DNA of 64,000 bases from Renibacterium sp. (lineage in GTDB: Bacteria > Actinomycetota > Actinomycetes > Actinomycetales > Micrococcaceae), in the NCBI GenBank assembly GCA_017419405.1, contig JAFOLH010000003.1, positions 1 through 64,000 of the forward strand. Reading direction: 5' to 3'. Under the pieces are notes generated by a model, which was not told the origin of the DNA, did not search any database, and worked only from the letters and a program-made list of their open reading frames with translations. Made by a program: the position numbers and the translations under genes. This document shows positions 34,685 to 44,628 of this stretch, in pieces. Within the stretch, counting starts at the first letter, position 1. Each line of letters opens with the position of its first letter.

Positions 34685-35961
34685 GCTTTAACCCTAACCC
34701 GGCCGTTACTGGTTGCCGGAACCAGCCGTTCCAGCAGGTGCGCGACCCGGTCCGAGGCGTCCTGATTCGCCTGATCGGTGAGGTTCGCCATGAGCCGCAC
34801 CACGAATCGCATCAGCGGCGGCACCGGCATACCGGTGCGCAGCGCCAGCTTCATGATGTTCGGCTTTCCGATCAGTTGCGCGAAATGCCGGCCCAGGGTG
34901 AAATGTTTGCCCCATTCAGCCATGATCTGCTGCGCGTACTCGACCATCGCCGCGTCCAGGGCCACCCGGGATTTCAGCGCCGCGGCCCGCTGCAGCAGCT
35001 CCGCTGCGAATCTCCCCGATTCCATCGCATAGGAGATCCCCTCGCCGTTGAACGGGCTCACCATGCCACCGGCGTCGCCGAGCAGCAGCAGTCCCGGTGA
35101 ATAGTGCGGCGTCCGGTTGAAACCCATCGGCAAGGCGGCGCCGCGGATTTCACCGACTTGGTTCGATTCGTTGAACCCCCACTCCCCGGGCATCGATCCG
35201 GTCCAGTCCCGGAGCACTTGCCGGTAATCCAGACGGCCGAACGAGCTGGAGGAATTCAAAATCCCCAATCCGACGTTGCAGGTCCCATCGCCGACCCCGA
35301 AAACCCAGCCGTATCCCGGCAACGGGCCCTTGGGCCCGGCCAGTTCCAACCAGCCCTCCATCCAGTCTTCCTGGTGCCGGGGCGAGGTGAAATAGGTCCG
35401 CACCGCCACTCCGAGCGGCCGGTCGTCGCGTTTGGCCAGACCCAGCGACAGTGCGGAACGGCTCGAATTGCCGTCTGCGGAAAGCACGACGTCGGCTGCG
35501 AAATCCAGCTGCTCACCGGTCTTCCGGCCGGTGGCGTCGAGCACCGCGGCCCGGGCTCCGTTGACCCGGCCCGCCTCGTCCACGGTCAGGGAGACCACCG
35601 AATGGCCTTCCAGGATTTCCGCACCGGCCGACCGGGCGTGCTCGGCGAGTTCCTGGTCGAAACCCCACCGGGTCCGGATCAATCCGTAATCCGGGAAGTC
35701 GCTCAGTTCCGGCCACGGCACCTCGACGCTGCGCCCGAGCGCCACCAGTCGGAGGCCCCGGGTGCGCCGCCACTCCGCCGAGGAATGCGGCAACCCGAGG
35801 TGCTGGATCTCGCGCACCGCGCGCGGGGTGAGCCCGTCGCCGCAGACCTTCTCCCGGGGGAAAAAGGTCTTTTCGAGCACCGTGACGTCCAGCCCGGCGG
35901 ACGCCAGATAATAGGCTGCGCTGGCTCCGGCCGGGCCGGCACCGGCAATCAGTACTTTCAC
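34681..35961 (-). CDS. menJ: Geranylgeranyl reductase family flavoprotein, menaquinone reductase MenJ-like
   Basis: A 426-residue FAD enzyme of the geranylgeranyl-reductase family. FAD-binding [10 protein letters not shown] is at residues 6-15; [17 protein letters not shown] and later [15 protein letters not shown] are family signatures. In mycobacteria the homologue MenJ saturates one isoprene unit of the menaquinone side chain. The start is the GTG at 35961 (VKVLIAGAG), overlapping the menG stop (GTGA); a longer frame upstream reads through menG. Placement between menG and the polyprenyl synthase supports the menaquinone role over archaeal-type lipid reduction. Confidence 0.88.
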   Translation of the reverse strand: MKVLIAGAGPAGASAAYYLASAGLDVTVLEKTFFPREKVCGDGLTPRAVREIQHLGLPHSSAEWRRTRGLRLVALGRSVEVPWPELSDFPDYGLIRTRWGFDQELAEHARSAGAEILEGHSVVSLTVDEAGRVNGARAAVLDATGRKTGEQLDFAADVVLSADGNSSRSALSLGLAKRDDRPLGVAVRTYFTSPRHQEDWMEGWLELAGPKGPLPGYGWVFGVGDGTCNVGLGILNSSSSFGRLDYRQVLRDWTGSMPGEWGFNESNQVGEIRGAALPMGFNRTPHYSPGLLLLGDAGGMVSPFNGEGISYAMESGRFAAELLQRAAALKSRVALDAAMVEYAQQIMAEWGKHFTLGRHFAQLIGKPNIMKLALRTGMPVPPLMRFVVRLMANLTDQANQDASDRVAHLLERLVPATSNGRVRVKA

Positions 35962-36671
35962 AAAGCAGCTTTCTCCGCGCCGGGCTTGTAGCCCCGGTGC
36001 AGGGCGACCAGCCCACCGTTGAGGTTCCGGTAGCTGACCTGGGACCAACCGGCGCCGCCGATCCACTGGGCCAAGTGGTCTTGGTCCGGCCAGGCCCGGA
36101 TCGATTCGGCCAGGTAAACGTAAGCGGCCGGGTTCGACGACGATCGCTTCGCAATCGCCGGCAGCGCGCGCATCAGGTATTCGGTGTAGACCGTGCGGAA
36201 CGGTCCGAACATCGGGTGGGAAAACTCCGCGACCACGAGTTTGCCGCCAGGCTTGGTCACCCGCAGCATCTCGGCAAGCGCCTTTTTGGGTTCATTGACG
36301 TTGCGCAGGCCGAAGGAAATGGTCACTGCGTCGAACGAGTCGTCCGCGAACGGCAATGCGGTGGCGTCGCCGGCCACGAAATCGATGTCCGGCCGACGGC
36401 GTTTGCCGACCTTGAGCATGCCGAGGGAGAAATCCAGAGCCACCACATCGACCCCGGCGTCCGCATACGGCTCGCTGGAGGTGCCGGTTCCGGCCGCCAC
36501 ATCGAGTACCCGCTGGCCGGGGCGCGCACCGACGGCATCGACCACATGACGGCGCCACCGCCGGGTCTGCCCCATGGACAGCACATCGTTCGTGATGTCG
36601 TAGTTGGGCGCGACGTCATCGAACATTGCGGCGACTTCGTCCGGACGCTTGTCCAAAGATGCACGGCTCAT
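35958..36671 (-). CDS. menG: Demethylmenaquinone methyltransferase MenG (UbiE family)
   Basis: Methylates demethylmenaquinone with SAM in the last step of menaquinone synthesis. The 237-residue protein has the class I methyltransferase fold with [12 protein letters not shown] as motif I, and the UbiE signatures [18 protein letters not shown] and SFGLRNVNE. The start is the ATG at 36671; the frame is open further upstream but that part is antisense to menF. It is divergent from menF with only about 70 nt between starts, so the promoters share this short region. It opens the operon menG-menJ-polyprenyl synthase. Confidence 0.93.
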   Translation of the reverse strand: MSRASLDKRPDEVAAMFDDVAPNYDITNDVLSMGQTRRWRRHVVDAVGARPGQRVLDVAAGTGTSSEPYADAGVDVVALDFSLGMLKVGKRRRPDIDFVAGDATALPFADDSFDAVTISFGLRNVNEPKKALAEMLRVTKPGGKLVVAEFSHPMFGPFRTVYTEYLMRALPAIAKRSSSNPAAYVYLAESIRAWPDQDHLAQWIGGAGWSQVSYRNLNGGLVALHRGYKPGAEKAAL

Positions 36672-36744
36672 CGTCCTATTCTCGCAAATCCTGGGCGAGG
36701 TGGTGAACACGGTCATTGCGCGACGGGCGGGTACGCTTGGTTCC

Positions 36745-38028
36745 GTGCTACGCAGTCTGACCGTCCCACTCACGGATGCCGATCTCCCGAAGTCCGCCGA
36801 CGGGACACTTTCCAGCTTCCTGGTGCCGGAATCGCTGTGCTGGGTACGCCGCGACGAAGGCTTGGTCGGGCTCGGAAATGTCAGCGAATTCACAGTTCGC
36901 GGACCGGAACGTTTTGCCGAAGCACAGGATTGGTGGGCCGCCCGCACTGCCGAGGCGCAGGTCCAGGACCGCGTGGGCGTCGCCGGAACCGGCCCGGTGG
37001 CTTTCGGCAGCTTCGCTTTTTCCAAACTCTCCGGAAAAGACTCCCGGCTCATCGTTCCGCGGCTGCTCGTCGGACTCCGCGAAGGCAACGCCTGGCTCAC
37101 CATGAACAGCCTGCACGACGACGTTTCCGAGGAACAGGCCCGAGCGGAGTTCGCTGCCTGGCTGGCTTCGAATCAGGGTTGCAAGCCCAAGGGCAGTTTC
37201 GAGCTGTCCACCGGAGCACTCAGCGAGGCCGAATGGATGGCCGTGGTGGCCGAGGGAATCAAAGCCATCGATGAACGGAGCTTGGAGAAGGTCGTGCTCG
37301 CCCGGGACATCGTGGCCCGCAGTTCGGCGCCGATCGACCGCGGCACGGTGCTGCACGCACTGCTGCGCCGCTATCGGGAATGCTGGACCTACGGAGTCGG
37401 CGATTTCGTCGGAGCCACTCCGGAAATGCTGATCAAAGTGGAAGCCGGAGTGGCCCGGGCCCGGGTATTGGCCGGCACCGTGGACCGGGCCGGAGCCCCG
37501 GATGATCCGGGTTATGCCGCACAAATGCTGCTGGACTCCGAGAAGCAACGCCAAGAACACGAATTCGCGGTCCGCTCGCTGATCCGCCAGCTCGCCCCGT
37601 TCGCCGCGGACCTGCACTTCCCCACCGAGCCGTTCATCCTGGAGCTGCCGAACGTGTGGCACTTGGCCTCCGATGTGAGTGCCGAATTGGCCGCCGTCGG
37701 AAACCACCTGCCGAATTCCCTGGCCCTGGTCGAAGCCCTGCACCCGACCGCGGCGGTCTGCGGCACCCCGCGCACCGAGGCCGGGGCTTTGATCCGGGAA
37801 CTCGAAAACTTCGACCGTGGCCCCTACGCCGGGCCGGTGGGCTGGCTGGATTCCGCCGGGAACGGCGAATGGGGCATCGGCCTGCGCGGCGCAGTTCTGG
37901 AGAACGAATTCCAGGCGCGGTTGTATGCCGGTTGCGGAATCGTCGGCGCCTCCGACCCGGCCGCTGAGCTCGCCGAGACGTGGGCCAAGTTCCGCCCGAT
38001 GCTGCAGGCCCTGGGCGCACAGGAATAG
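36745..38028 (+). CDS. menF: Isochorismate synthase MenF-like
   Basis: Converts chorismate to isochorismate, the first committed step to menaquinone. At about 427 residues it has the chorismate-binding fold: [54 protein letters not shown] and [12 protein letters not shown] are all family signatures. I place the start at the GTG at 36745 ([13 protein letters not shown]); the frame is open to 36604 but that would overlap menG. Salicylate synthase or EntC-type siderophore enzymes are related, but the surrounding men genes favour menaquinone. Confidence 0.9.
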   Translation: MLRSLTVPLTDADLPKSADGTLSSFLVPESLCWVRRDEGLVGLGNVSEFTVRGPERFAEAQDWWAARTAEAQVQDRVGVAGTGPVAFGSFAFSKLSGKDSRLIVPRLLVGLREGNAWLTMNSLHDDVSEEQARAEFAAWLASNQGCKPKGSFELSTGALSEAEWMAVVAEGIKAIDERSLEKVVLARDIVARSSAPIDRGTVLHALLRRYRECWTYGVGDFVGATPEMLIKVEAGVARARVLAGTVDRAGAPDDPGYAAQMLLDSEKQRQEHEFAVRSLIRQLAPFAADLHFPTEPFILELPNVWHLASDVSAELAAVGNHLPNSLALVEALHPTAAVCGTPRTEAGALIRELENFDRGPYAGPVGWLDSAGNGEWGIGLRGAVLENEFQARLYAGCGIVGASDPAAELAETWAKFRPMLQALGAQE

Positions 38029-38186
38029 TCGAGTTTCCTTTAGAGCAACAACTGTTTACAAAATGTGATCTGGATTACTAAGGTATAGTTCTGGCCTGCA
38101 ACAAGTGACGGCCCGCACGGGGGAAACATGTGGGAGCAGTCATCGGCAGGCTGCAGCACGCACTTTGATCCGAACAGAGGAACTTC

Positions 38187-39113
38187 ATGAAAGTAGCCAC
38201 TACGGCGATTGCGAAAACCGTCGCAATCCTTGCCGTCGGCGCGCTTGCGTTGACCGGATGCACCTATGAATCCGAAAAACTCGACCGCCCGGTAGGCGGC
38301 GCCAGCGCAGCGCCCTTCGACCAGAACTCGGTCAAGCTGGATCCGGCACTGGCCGCACAGCTGCCCGAGCAGATCAAGAACCGCGGCACCCTGATCGTCG
38401 GGTCCAATACCGAATACCCGCCGGCAGAGTCGCTGGATTCCAATGGCAATGCCACCGGGTACGACATCGAGATGATCACCGCGATCGCCAAGAAGCTGGG
38501 CTTGAAAACCGAAGTGCAGAGCGCTGAATTCACCGGGATCCTGCCCGCACTCGGCCCCAAGTACGACGTCGGCATATCGTCCTTCACGATCACCCAGGAA
38601 CGCCTGAAGAACGTGAACATGGTGAGTTTCCTCAACGTCGGCACTACCTGGGCGGTGCAGAAAGGGAACCCGCAAAACGTGGATCTGAACAACATCTGCG
38701 GATTGTCGATCGGCGTGCAGACCGGCACTACCCAGGAAGACCCCGACCTGAGCGGCCGCAACGCCCAATGCAAAGCAGAAGGCAAAGCCCCCATCGATGT
38801 GGTCACGCTGAAGAACCAGACCGACATCACCACCCGCCTGATCAATGGCTCGATCGCGGCCATGACTGCTGACTCGCCGATCACCGGTTACGCGATTGCG
38901 CAGACCAACGGCAAGGTGGAAAAGCTCAGCAACGCCTACGACCAGGCTCCGCAAGGAATCGCCGTGGCGAAAAGCGATCTGGCCTTCGCCGAGCTGATCA
39001 AAAAGGCGCTGGACGCGCTCAAAGAAGACGGTTCCTACAAGAAAATCTTGGATTCCTGGGGTTCCGGCGATTCCGCCATCGACTCCTTCCAAGTCAACCC
39101 GGAGGTCAACTGA
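38187..39113 (+). CDS. Polar amino-acid ABC transporter substrate-binding lipoprotein
   Basis: A 308-residue SBP of the bacterial family 3 (PF00497 type). The lipobox LTGC with Cys at about residue 25 anchors it to the membrane. TLIVGSNTEYPPAESLDSNG and TGYDIEMITAIAKKLGLK are the classical first lobe; DVGISSFTITQERLKNVNMV and LSIGVQTGTTQED complete the binding cleft. Substrate is a polar or charged amino acid, exact type unknown. It starts the operon SBP-permease-ATPase, whose genes overlap by 1 and 4 nt, and GAGGAAC precedes the ATG. The 158 nt upstream contains TATAGT at 38084-38089, a possible -10 without an obvious -35. The cassette interrupts the men gene cluster. Confidence 0.9.
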   Translation: MKVATTAIAKTVAILAVGALALTGCTYESEKLDRPVGGASAAPFDQNSVKLDPALAAQLPEQIKNRGTLIVGSNTEYPPAESLDSNGNATGYDIEMITAIAKKLGLKTEVQSAEFTGILPALGPKYDVGISSFTITQERLKNVNMVSFLNVGTTWAVQKGNPQNVDLNNICGLSIGVQTGTTQEDPDLSGRNAQCKAEGKAPIDVVTLKNQTDITTRLINGSIAAMTADSPITGYAIAQTNGKVEKLSNAYDQAPQGIAVAKSDLAFAELIKKALDALKEDGSYKKILDSWGSGDSAIDSFQVNPEVN

Positions 39114-40030
39114 TGTCCAGCGGACCCGAAACCGCAGCACAGCACACGGTGCCGCAGCGAATCGACCGGATCAAAGCAGTGCCGGTCCGGCACCCCGGAC
39201 GCTGGATCGGCGTCGTGGTGATTGCCGTGATCGTGGCCTTGATCGGCCAATCGGTCGCCACCAATGAAAACTTCCGCTGGGACATCGTCTGGTTGTACTT
39301 GCGCGATGTGAAGATCATCCAGGGTGTGGGCTGGACTTTGCTGCTCACCGTGGCGTCCATGGTGCTCGCCATCGTGCTCGCGATCCTGCTCGCCTTCATG
39401 CGGCAATCGGACAATCCGATTTTCCGCTGGGTCAGTTGGTTCTGGGTCTGGTTCTTCCGCGGCACCCCGGTCTACACCCAGTTGATCTTCTGGGGCCTTT
39501 TCGCGGTGCTGTACCCCAAGATCGCGATCGGCATCCCCTGGGGGCCGGAGCTGTTCAGCTTCAACACCCAGGACTACATCACCGGGTTCCTGGCTGCACT
39601 GCTGGGCTTGGGGCTGAACGAGTCCGCCTACCTCGCGGAAATCTTCCGGGCCGGCCTGAAGTCGGTGGACAAGGGCCAGATCGAAGCGGCCGAAGCGCTC
39701 GGCATCCGCAAGGCCAAAGTCATGTGGCGGATCGTGCTGCCGCAGGCGATGCGGATCATCGTGCCGCCCACCGGCAACGAAACCATCGGCATGCTCAAGA
39801 CCACCTCGCTGGTGCTCGCAGTGCCGTTCACTTTGGAACTGACCTTCGCCAGCAACGCCTTGGCGAACAAAACCTACCTGCCGATTCCCTTCCTGCTGAT
39901 CGCCGCGTTCTGGTACTTGCTGATCACCTCGATCCTGATGGTCGGCCAGCACTACATCGAACGCTATTACGGCAAAGGCGTGGACAATCTCTCACCGGCC
40001 CCCCTTCGAGCCCCGGAGCAGAACGTATGA
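39113..40030 (+). CDS. Polar amino-acid ABC transporter permease
   Basis: A 305-residue permease of the HisM/GlnP family. A cytoplasmic N-terminus of about 30 residues is followed by a first helix ([18 protein letters not shown]), then a domain with five more. The HisM signature is visible as [13 protein letters not shown], and the coupling loop as [20 protein letters not shown]. Its ATG shares one base with the SBP stop (TGATG) and its stop overlaps the ATPase start (ATGA). The N-terminal extra helix is seen in several actinobacterial members. It imports the amino acid bound by the lipoprotein encoded upstream. Confidence 0.92.
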   Translation: MSSGPETAAQHTVPQRIDRIKAVPVRHPGRWIGVVVIAVIVALIGQSVATNENFRWDIVWLYLRDVKIIQGVGWTLLLTVASMVLAIVLAILLAFMRQSDNPIFRWVSWFWVWFFRGTPVYTQLIFWGLFAVLYPKIAIGIPWGPELFSFNTQDYITGFLAALLGLGLNESAYLAEIFRAGLKSVDKGQIEAAEALGIRKAKVMWRIVLPQAMRIIVPPTGNETIGMLKTTSLVLAVPFTLELTFASNALANKTYLPIPFLLIAAFWYLLITSILMVGQHYIERYYGKGVDNLSPAPLRAPEQNV

Positions 40031-40806
40031 GCACCGAAACCACCACCAAGCCACTGGTCCGCATCGAGGGCGTGCACAAGCTCTACGGCAGCCACCATGT
40101 GCTCAAGGGCATCGACATGACGATCAAGCAGGGCGAGGTCTCGGTGCTGATCGGTCCTTCCGGCTCCGGCAAGTCGACGCTGCTGCGCTGCATCAACTTG
40201 TTGGAAACCATCGACGCCGGACGGATCCACGTCGGTGACGAACTGATCGGCTACAAAGAGGTCGACGGCAAGCTCCATCACCTCAAGGTGAAAGAGATCG
40301 CGGCGCAGCGTTCCGAAATCGGCATGGTGTTCCAACGGTTCAACTTGTTCGGCCACCGGACCGCGGTCGAAAACATCATCGAAGCGCCTACCCAGGTCAA
40401 AAAGCAGTCCAAGACGACCGCGAAAAAACGCGCTCTGGAGCTGCTGGACCAGGTGGGCCTGGCCGATCATGCCAACCACTACCCCGCGCAGCTCTCCGGC
40501 GGCCAGCAGCAACGCGTGGCGATCGCCCGGGCGTTGGCCATGGACCCCGAATTGATGCTCTTCGACGAGCCCACCTCGGCCCTGGACCCGGAACTCGTCG
40601 GCGACGTGTTGCAGGTCATGAAGGATCTGGCCAAATCCGGGATGACCATGGTCGTGGTCACGCACGAGATCGGCTTCGCCCGGGAAGTCGGCGACACGCT
40701 GACCTTCATGGACGGCGGCGTCGTGGTCGAATCCGGCGATCCGCGCGAAATCATCGCCAATCCGCAACACGAACGCACCAAAGGCTTCCTCAGCCGGGTG
40801 CTCTGA
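40027..40806 (+). CDS. Polar amino-acid ABC transporter ATP-binding protein
   Basis: A 259-residue ABC ATPase of the GlnQ/HisP family. Walker [10 protein letters not shown] (about 42-50), the signature LSGGQQQR, Walker [17 protein letters not shown] and the switch His in [12 protein letters not shown] are all visible. The insert [20 protein letters not shown] between Walker A and the Q-loop is longer than in GlnQ and is shared by some actinobacterial members. The start is the ATG at 40027, overlapping the permease stop by 4 nt; a longer frame upstream runs through the permease. It ends 9 nt from the converging menD stop. Confidence 0.93.
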   Translation: MSTETTTKPLVRIEGVHKLYGSHHVLKGIDMTIKQGEVSVLIGPSGSGKSTLLRCINLLETIDAGRIHVGDELIGYKEVDGKLHHLKVKEIAAQRSEIGMVFQRFNLFGHRTAVENIIEAPTQVKKQSKTTAKKRALELLDQVGLADHANHYPAQLSGGQQQRVAIARALAMDPELMLFDEPTSALDPELVGDVLQVMKDLAKSGMTMVVVTHEIGFAREVGDTLTFMDGGVVVESGDPREIIANPQHERTKGFLSRVL

Positions 40807-40815
40807 GCCCCCGGC

Positions 40816-42489
40816 TCAACCGGCGACGGCGGCGTCCACCGCGGTTTTGACCTGATCATGCAAGCCCCGCAAAGCGGTGCGTTCGGTGCGGATTTCCACT
40901 ACCGAACGCCCGCGGACCGGGGCTTGCAGCATTTCGACGAGCTCGGCCACGGTCCCGATCAGCCGGTAGTCCACGCCGTAGGCTTCGGCGAGCGCGGACA
41001 TCCGGGCGTCGTGCGGAGTGCCGAAAAAGCGCTCGACGGCGGTTCGGTAGCCTTCCTGGATTCCCAGACTGCCGTGTTCCAAGAGGCTGAAAATGCCACC
41101 TCCGGAATCGTTGAGCAGCACGATCTGCAAGTCCGGAACACGTTCGCCGCGGGGCAGCAACAGCCCGCCCGCATCGTGCAGGAAGGTGAGATCGCCCAGC
41201 AACAGCCGGCTCGGTTTTCCGCTGCCCAGCGCCAATCCGCTCGCCGTCGAAATCGTGCCGTCGATGCCGGCCAGCCCCCGGTTCGCATGCACCCTGGGAC
41301 TTTCGGATCTCGGCCGGGCAGCCAAGTCCGCATCCCGGATCGGGTTCGATGAGCCGATCACCAGATGCTCCGGCCGCTTCCAGATCTCCCGGGCCAGCAG
41401 CAAGCCGCTGGGTTGTTCGCCCATGGCCTCGCCCAGCACCTCGTCCAGAGCGCTTTCGGCTTGGATTCCGGCCGCCAGCCAAGCCTCCAACCAGCCTTGC
41501 GGCCCGGCCCCGGCGAACTCGCCGAGCTCATTCCAGCCGTCGATGATCCGCTCGCTCCGCCGGCCGGGTTCGAACCAGGCGACCGGCCGCGGCAGGTAAA
41601 GCGCACGCGGCAGATCGCTCCGGTCCAGCAAGGCCGCCACTGGACGGGACAACGTCGGCCGGCCGAACACCACGACCCGTTCCACCAGCGCCTCGAAGTG
41701 CGGCAGCAGCAGCCGGTAGGGGCCGATCGCGTTCGGTCCGAAGCGGGCGTTCGACGAAGGCTCGGCGAGCAACGGCAAGCGGTGGCGTCGTGCGAACAAT
41801 TCCGCCTGGGGGCCGGCTCCGTGCCCGGCCAGCACCACGGTGCGGTGCTGCCGGCCCGGTTCCAGGTGTTGCGGGATCACGGTTTCCACCGCGCTGCGCA
41901 CCGCTTGGGGTGCTTTCATCGGCAGATAACCGCTGCCGTCGAGTGCCGGGGTGAGCGGCTCGCGGAAGCCGAAGTTCAGCTGCACCGGGCCGGCCGGCAC
42001 ACCCTGCAAATGGCCCTGGGCGGCATCCAGCCCGGTTTGCACCGCGGCTCGCGGATCGTCGCCGGCCGCCACATCGACGGCGAATCTGACATGCGAGCCG
42101 AACAAATCCACTTGGTCCGTGGTCTGGTTCGCGCCGGTGCCGCGGAGTTCTTCCGGGCGGTCTGCGGAAAGCACCAGCAGCGGCACGCCTGCGTGGTCGG
42201 CTTCCATCACCGCCGGCAGCAGATTGCCCACGGCGGTTCCGGAGGTGGTCAGCACCGCGGTCGGGGCTCCGGAACCCACGGCGAGGCCCAATGCGGTGAA
42301 CCCGGCACTTCGTTCATCGACCCGGACTACCGCCTCCAGGGCAGCCCCGGCCTCGGCCACGGCGTAAACCAAAGGCGCGTTCCGCGAGCCGGGCGACAAC
42401 ACCACCTGCTGCACGCCACCGGCGATCAAGGCGGCAATCGCGCCCCGTGCCGAGTCCATCGAACTGAGTCCAGCCGTCGAAACATTCAC
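40816..42489 (-). CDS. menD: SEPHCHC synthase MenD
   Basis: The thiamine-diphosphate enzyme that joins 2-oxoglutarate to isochorismate in menaquinone synthesis. At 557 residues it is of normal size. The N-terminal half has the substrate signature SPGSRNAPLVYA and RVDERSAGFTALG; Glu in DERSAGF supports the cofactor. The ThDP-binding Gly-Asp is in LLGDLTFLHDAGGLL, with the downstream LNDSGGGIFSLLE. It starts with GTG at 42489 (MNVSTAGLSSMD); an internal ATG eleven codons on is a second possibility. It is followed on the same strand by nothing but the 3' end of the amino-acid transporter operon on the other strand. menC lies 200 nt upstream. Confidence 0.93.
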   Translation of the reverse strand: MNVSTAGLSSMDSARGAIAALIAGGVQQVVLSPGSRNAPLVYAVAEAGAALEAVVRVDERSAGFTALGLAVGSGAPTAVLTTSGTAVGNLLPAVMEADHAGVPLLVLSADRPEELRGTGANQTTDQVDLFGSHVRFAVDVAAGDDPRAAVQTGLDAAQGHLQGVPAGPVQLNFGFREPLTPALDGSGYLPMKAPQAVRSAVETVIPQHLEPGRQHRTVVLAGHGAGPQAELFARRHRLPLLAEPSSNARFGPNAIGPYRLLLPHFEALVERVVVFGRPTLSRPVAALLDRSDLPRALYLPRPVAWFEPGRRSERIIDGWNELGEFAGAGPQGWLEAWLAAGIQAESALDEVLGEAMGEQPSGLLLAREIWKRPEHLVIGSSNPIRDADLAARPRSESPRVHANRGLAGIDGTISTASGLALGSGKPSRLLLGDLTFLHDAGGLLLPRGERVPDLQIVLLNDSGGGIFSLLEHGSLGIQEGYRTAVERFFGTPHDARMSALAEAYGVDYRLIGTVAELVEMLQAPVRGRSVVEIRTERTALRGLHDQVKTAVDAAVAG

Positions 42490-42531
42490 GCTTCGAGTCT
42501 AGGGCGCTCGGCCGCGCAGATTTTCGCGTTC

Positions 42532-42693
42532 ATGCCGAGTCGCCCCCGGCCTTCGCCAGTTGCGGACCGCCCCGAAACCGTCAGCACGATCAAGGACCTG
42601 GCTCAGATCAAGGCCGCGCTGCTGGACCGACTCGGCCTGGCGGAAGTCACCGTCGTCGGCAATTCCGTCGGCGGCTTCATCGCACAAGGCTAG
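42532..42693 (+). pseudogene. Alpha/beta-hydrolase fragment (nucleophile-elbow region)
   Basis: A 53-codon frame between menD and menC. Residues 20-53 read TIKDLAQIKAALLDRLGLAEV and TVVGNSVGGFIAQG, i.e. the helix, strand and nucleophile elbow (GNSVGG) of an alpha/beta hydrolase, in mid-fold with nothing before or after. The preceding part is Pro/Arg-rich. The stop shares CTAG with the menC stop. The catalytic acid and His are absent, so a decayed gene is likely; a menH-like origin is possible but unproven. Confidence 0.5.
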
Positions 42694-43685
42694 ATCCGGG
42701 CGCCTTCAAGCCCGGTCAGCACCCGGCCCAATCTGGCCCGCCACCAGGCCACCCGGTCCGGAGGTGCGGTGTACCGGTCGAGCAAATCCGCATCGGGCAC
42801 CGCCTCGCGCACATCGATGGCGCCGTCCTGGGCTGCCAACGGTTGCGCCCAGACATCCGCAGCGAGCAGCGATACCGTGCCCAGCCCGCAGGCGTACCGC
42901 AACTCCGGCAACGCGGCAGCGAGCGCCAGGCCCGCCCGGATGCCCACCGAGCTGTCCAGAGCGGAACTCACCACCGCAGGCAACCCGGCCCGGGCCACGA
43001 TCTCCAGGGCGTTGCGCACGCCGCCCAACGGTGCGCTCTTCACCACGATCAGATCCGCCGCTCCGGCCCGGGCCACCGCCAGCGGGTCGGTCTCTTTGCG
43101 GACGCTCTCGTCGGCCGCGATCAACACCGGGATCCGTTCGCCGGCGAGCGCTTCGCGCAGCCGGGCCAAACCGTCGATCCCGGGAACCGGCTGTTCCGCG
43201 TATTCCAGGCCGAAGTCCGCCAGGCGACGCAAGGCTTCGAGGGCCTCGAGGTGGCTCCACCCGGCATTCGAGTCGACCCGGAGGGCGGCATCCGGCAGAA
43301 CCGCGCGGACCGCAGCCACCCGGTCCAGGTCCTGCTGCAGATTCTGCCCGGGCTCGGCGACCTTGATTTTGACCGCCGAGACCTGGCCGAACGGCCGCAG
43401 CACCTCCGCGACCTGCGCTGCAGCGACCGCGGGAACCGTGGCATTCACCGGGATCCGGTTCCGGACCGGCGTCGGGAAACCCTGCCAGCCCGCTTCGATC
43501 GCGGCGCGCAGCCAGCGGCCCGCTTCGGCGTCGTCGTACTCGGTGAACGGCCCGAACTCGGCCCAGCCCGCGGGGCCCTCGAGCAGCATGGTTTCGCGGA
43601 CCAGGAGGCCGCGGAATTTCACCCGCAGGGGCAACGCGACCACTCTGGAACCGGCCAGAAGTTCATCCAATGCAGGCAAGATCAC
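42690..43685 (-). CDS. menC: o-Succinylbenzoate synthase MenC
   Basis: An enolase-superfamily dehydratase that aromatises SHCHC to o-succinylbenzoate. At 331 residues it matches actinobacterial MenC. The catalytic lysine pair is in SAVKIKVAEPG (KxK), metal ligands include Asp in RVDSNAGWS and Glu in LEYAEQPVPG and Asp in IAADESV, and the second lysine is in DLIVVKSAPLGG. It starts with GTG at 43685. The gene order menD-menC is conventional although 200 nt with a hydrolase fragment separate them. menB, menE, menH and menA are not in this window. Confidence 0.9.
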   Translation of the reverse strand: MILPALDELLAGSRVVALPLRVKFRGLLVRETMLLEGPAGWAEFGPFTEYDDAEAGRWLRAAIEAGWQGFPTPVRNRIPVNATVPAVAAAQVAEVLRPFGQVSAVKIKVAEPGQNLQQDLDRVAAVRAVLPDAALRVDSNAGWSHLEALEALRRLADFGLEYAEQPVPGIDGLARLREALAGERIPVLIAADESVRKETDPLAVARAGAADLIVVKSAPLGGVRNALEIVARAGLPAVVSSALDSSVGIRAGLALAAALPELRYACGLGTVSLLAADVWAQPLAAQDGAIDVREAVPDADLLDRYTAPPDRVAWWRARLGRVLTGLEGARI

Positions 43686-43743
43686 GTCCCGAGCTTACTC
43701 CGCGGAACCGCCTGCCCGGAGTCCCAGCACGTAGGGTTGGGGG

Positions 43744-44628
43744 ATGGGGATTCAGCAATCAGCCGGCAGCTCCGGCCCATCGGCCCGGTTCCCGCTGCAC
43801 CCTGGCCTGTTCTTCCTGACCGCTGCGCTGGCCGTGCTGGGACTGATCAGCACTTATCTGTATTTCGTGCGCACCACCACCGGCCAGTACATCGATGAAT
43901 CGGCGCTCGTCGAGGCACCCGCCGCGCAACGTTGGGTGGGCAAGCAGACCGCCCAGTTCTTGGACGTGCTGCCGGTCAGCTCGGTGGTGATCGGCGGCGT
44001 GGTGTTGCTGCTGGTCACGCTCTTCCGACGGCGTTGGCTGGCGGCCGGGATCGCGGTGCTGGCAATGGTCGGCGCCAATGTGAGCACCCAGTTGCTCAAA
44101 GCAGCGCTGCCGGACCGGCCGGACCGCGGCGTGACCACGCTCGACTTCAATTCCCTTCCCTCCGGGCACACCACGCTCGCGGCGAGCGCTGCCGCCGCGG
44201 TGTTCTTGGTGGCCAGCCCGCGTTGGCGTCCGCTCGCGGCCTTCGTCGGTGCCAGCTACGCGATTTTTTCCGGCTTCTCACTCCTGATCAACCAGTGGCA
44301 CCGGCCGGCCGATGTGCTGGCCGCCTTCTTGATGGTCGGTGCCTGGGCCGCGCTGGCCGGCTGGGCGGTGCTCCGTACCGGCGCCGGCTGGAACCAGGAA
44401 TCCCGGCAGCGGGCCTCAGCTCTCTGGCCGGCGGTCTCGGTGCTGCTGGGGTTGGCCGCAACCGCCGTCGCGGTCTATGAATTGCGCGCATTGGACGCTC
44501 CGGGAGCGGTCAGCACCAGCAACTATTTTCTGGCCGGCAGCGCCATGATCGCGATCGCCGGATATTTGATTTCGGTGGCCGGGGTGCTGCTCTTCAGCCT
44601 GGAAACCCGGCGACGGACCTCGGGCTAG
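43744..44628 (+). CDS. PAP2-family phosphatase, integral membrane
   Basis: A 294-residue membrane protein with about six to eight helices and the type 2 phosphatidic-acid-phosphatase signature: K in LLKAALPDRPDRG, the catalytic SLPSGHTT and QWHRPADVLAA, which supplies the second His and the Asp. It likely dephosphorylates a lipid or isoprenoid diphosphate at the outer face of the membrane; with isoprenoid genes nearby undecaprenyl pyrophosphate is a possible substrate, but that is only a suggestion. Two extra C-terminal helices follow the catalytic region. Its stop shares CTAG with the stop of the converging MFS gene. Confidence 0.88.
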   Translation: MGIQQSAGSSGPSARFPLHPGLFFLTAALAVLGLISTYLYFVRTTTGQYIDESALVEAPAAQRWVGKQTAQFLDVLPVSSVVIGGVVLLLVTLFRRRWLAAGIAVLAMVGANVSTQLLKAALPDRPDRGVTTLDFNSLPSGHTTLAASAAAAVFLVASPRWRPLAAFVGASYAIFSGFSLLINQWHRPADVLAAFLMVGAWAALAGWAVLRTGAGWNQESRQRASALWPAVSVLLGLAATAVAVYELRALDAPGAVSTSNYFLAGSAMIAIAGYLISVAGVLLFSLETRRRTSG

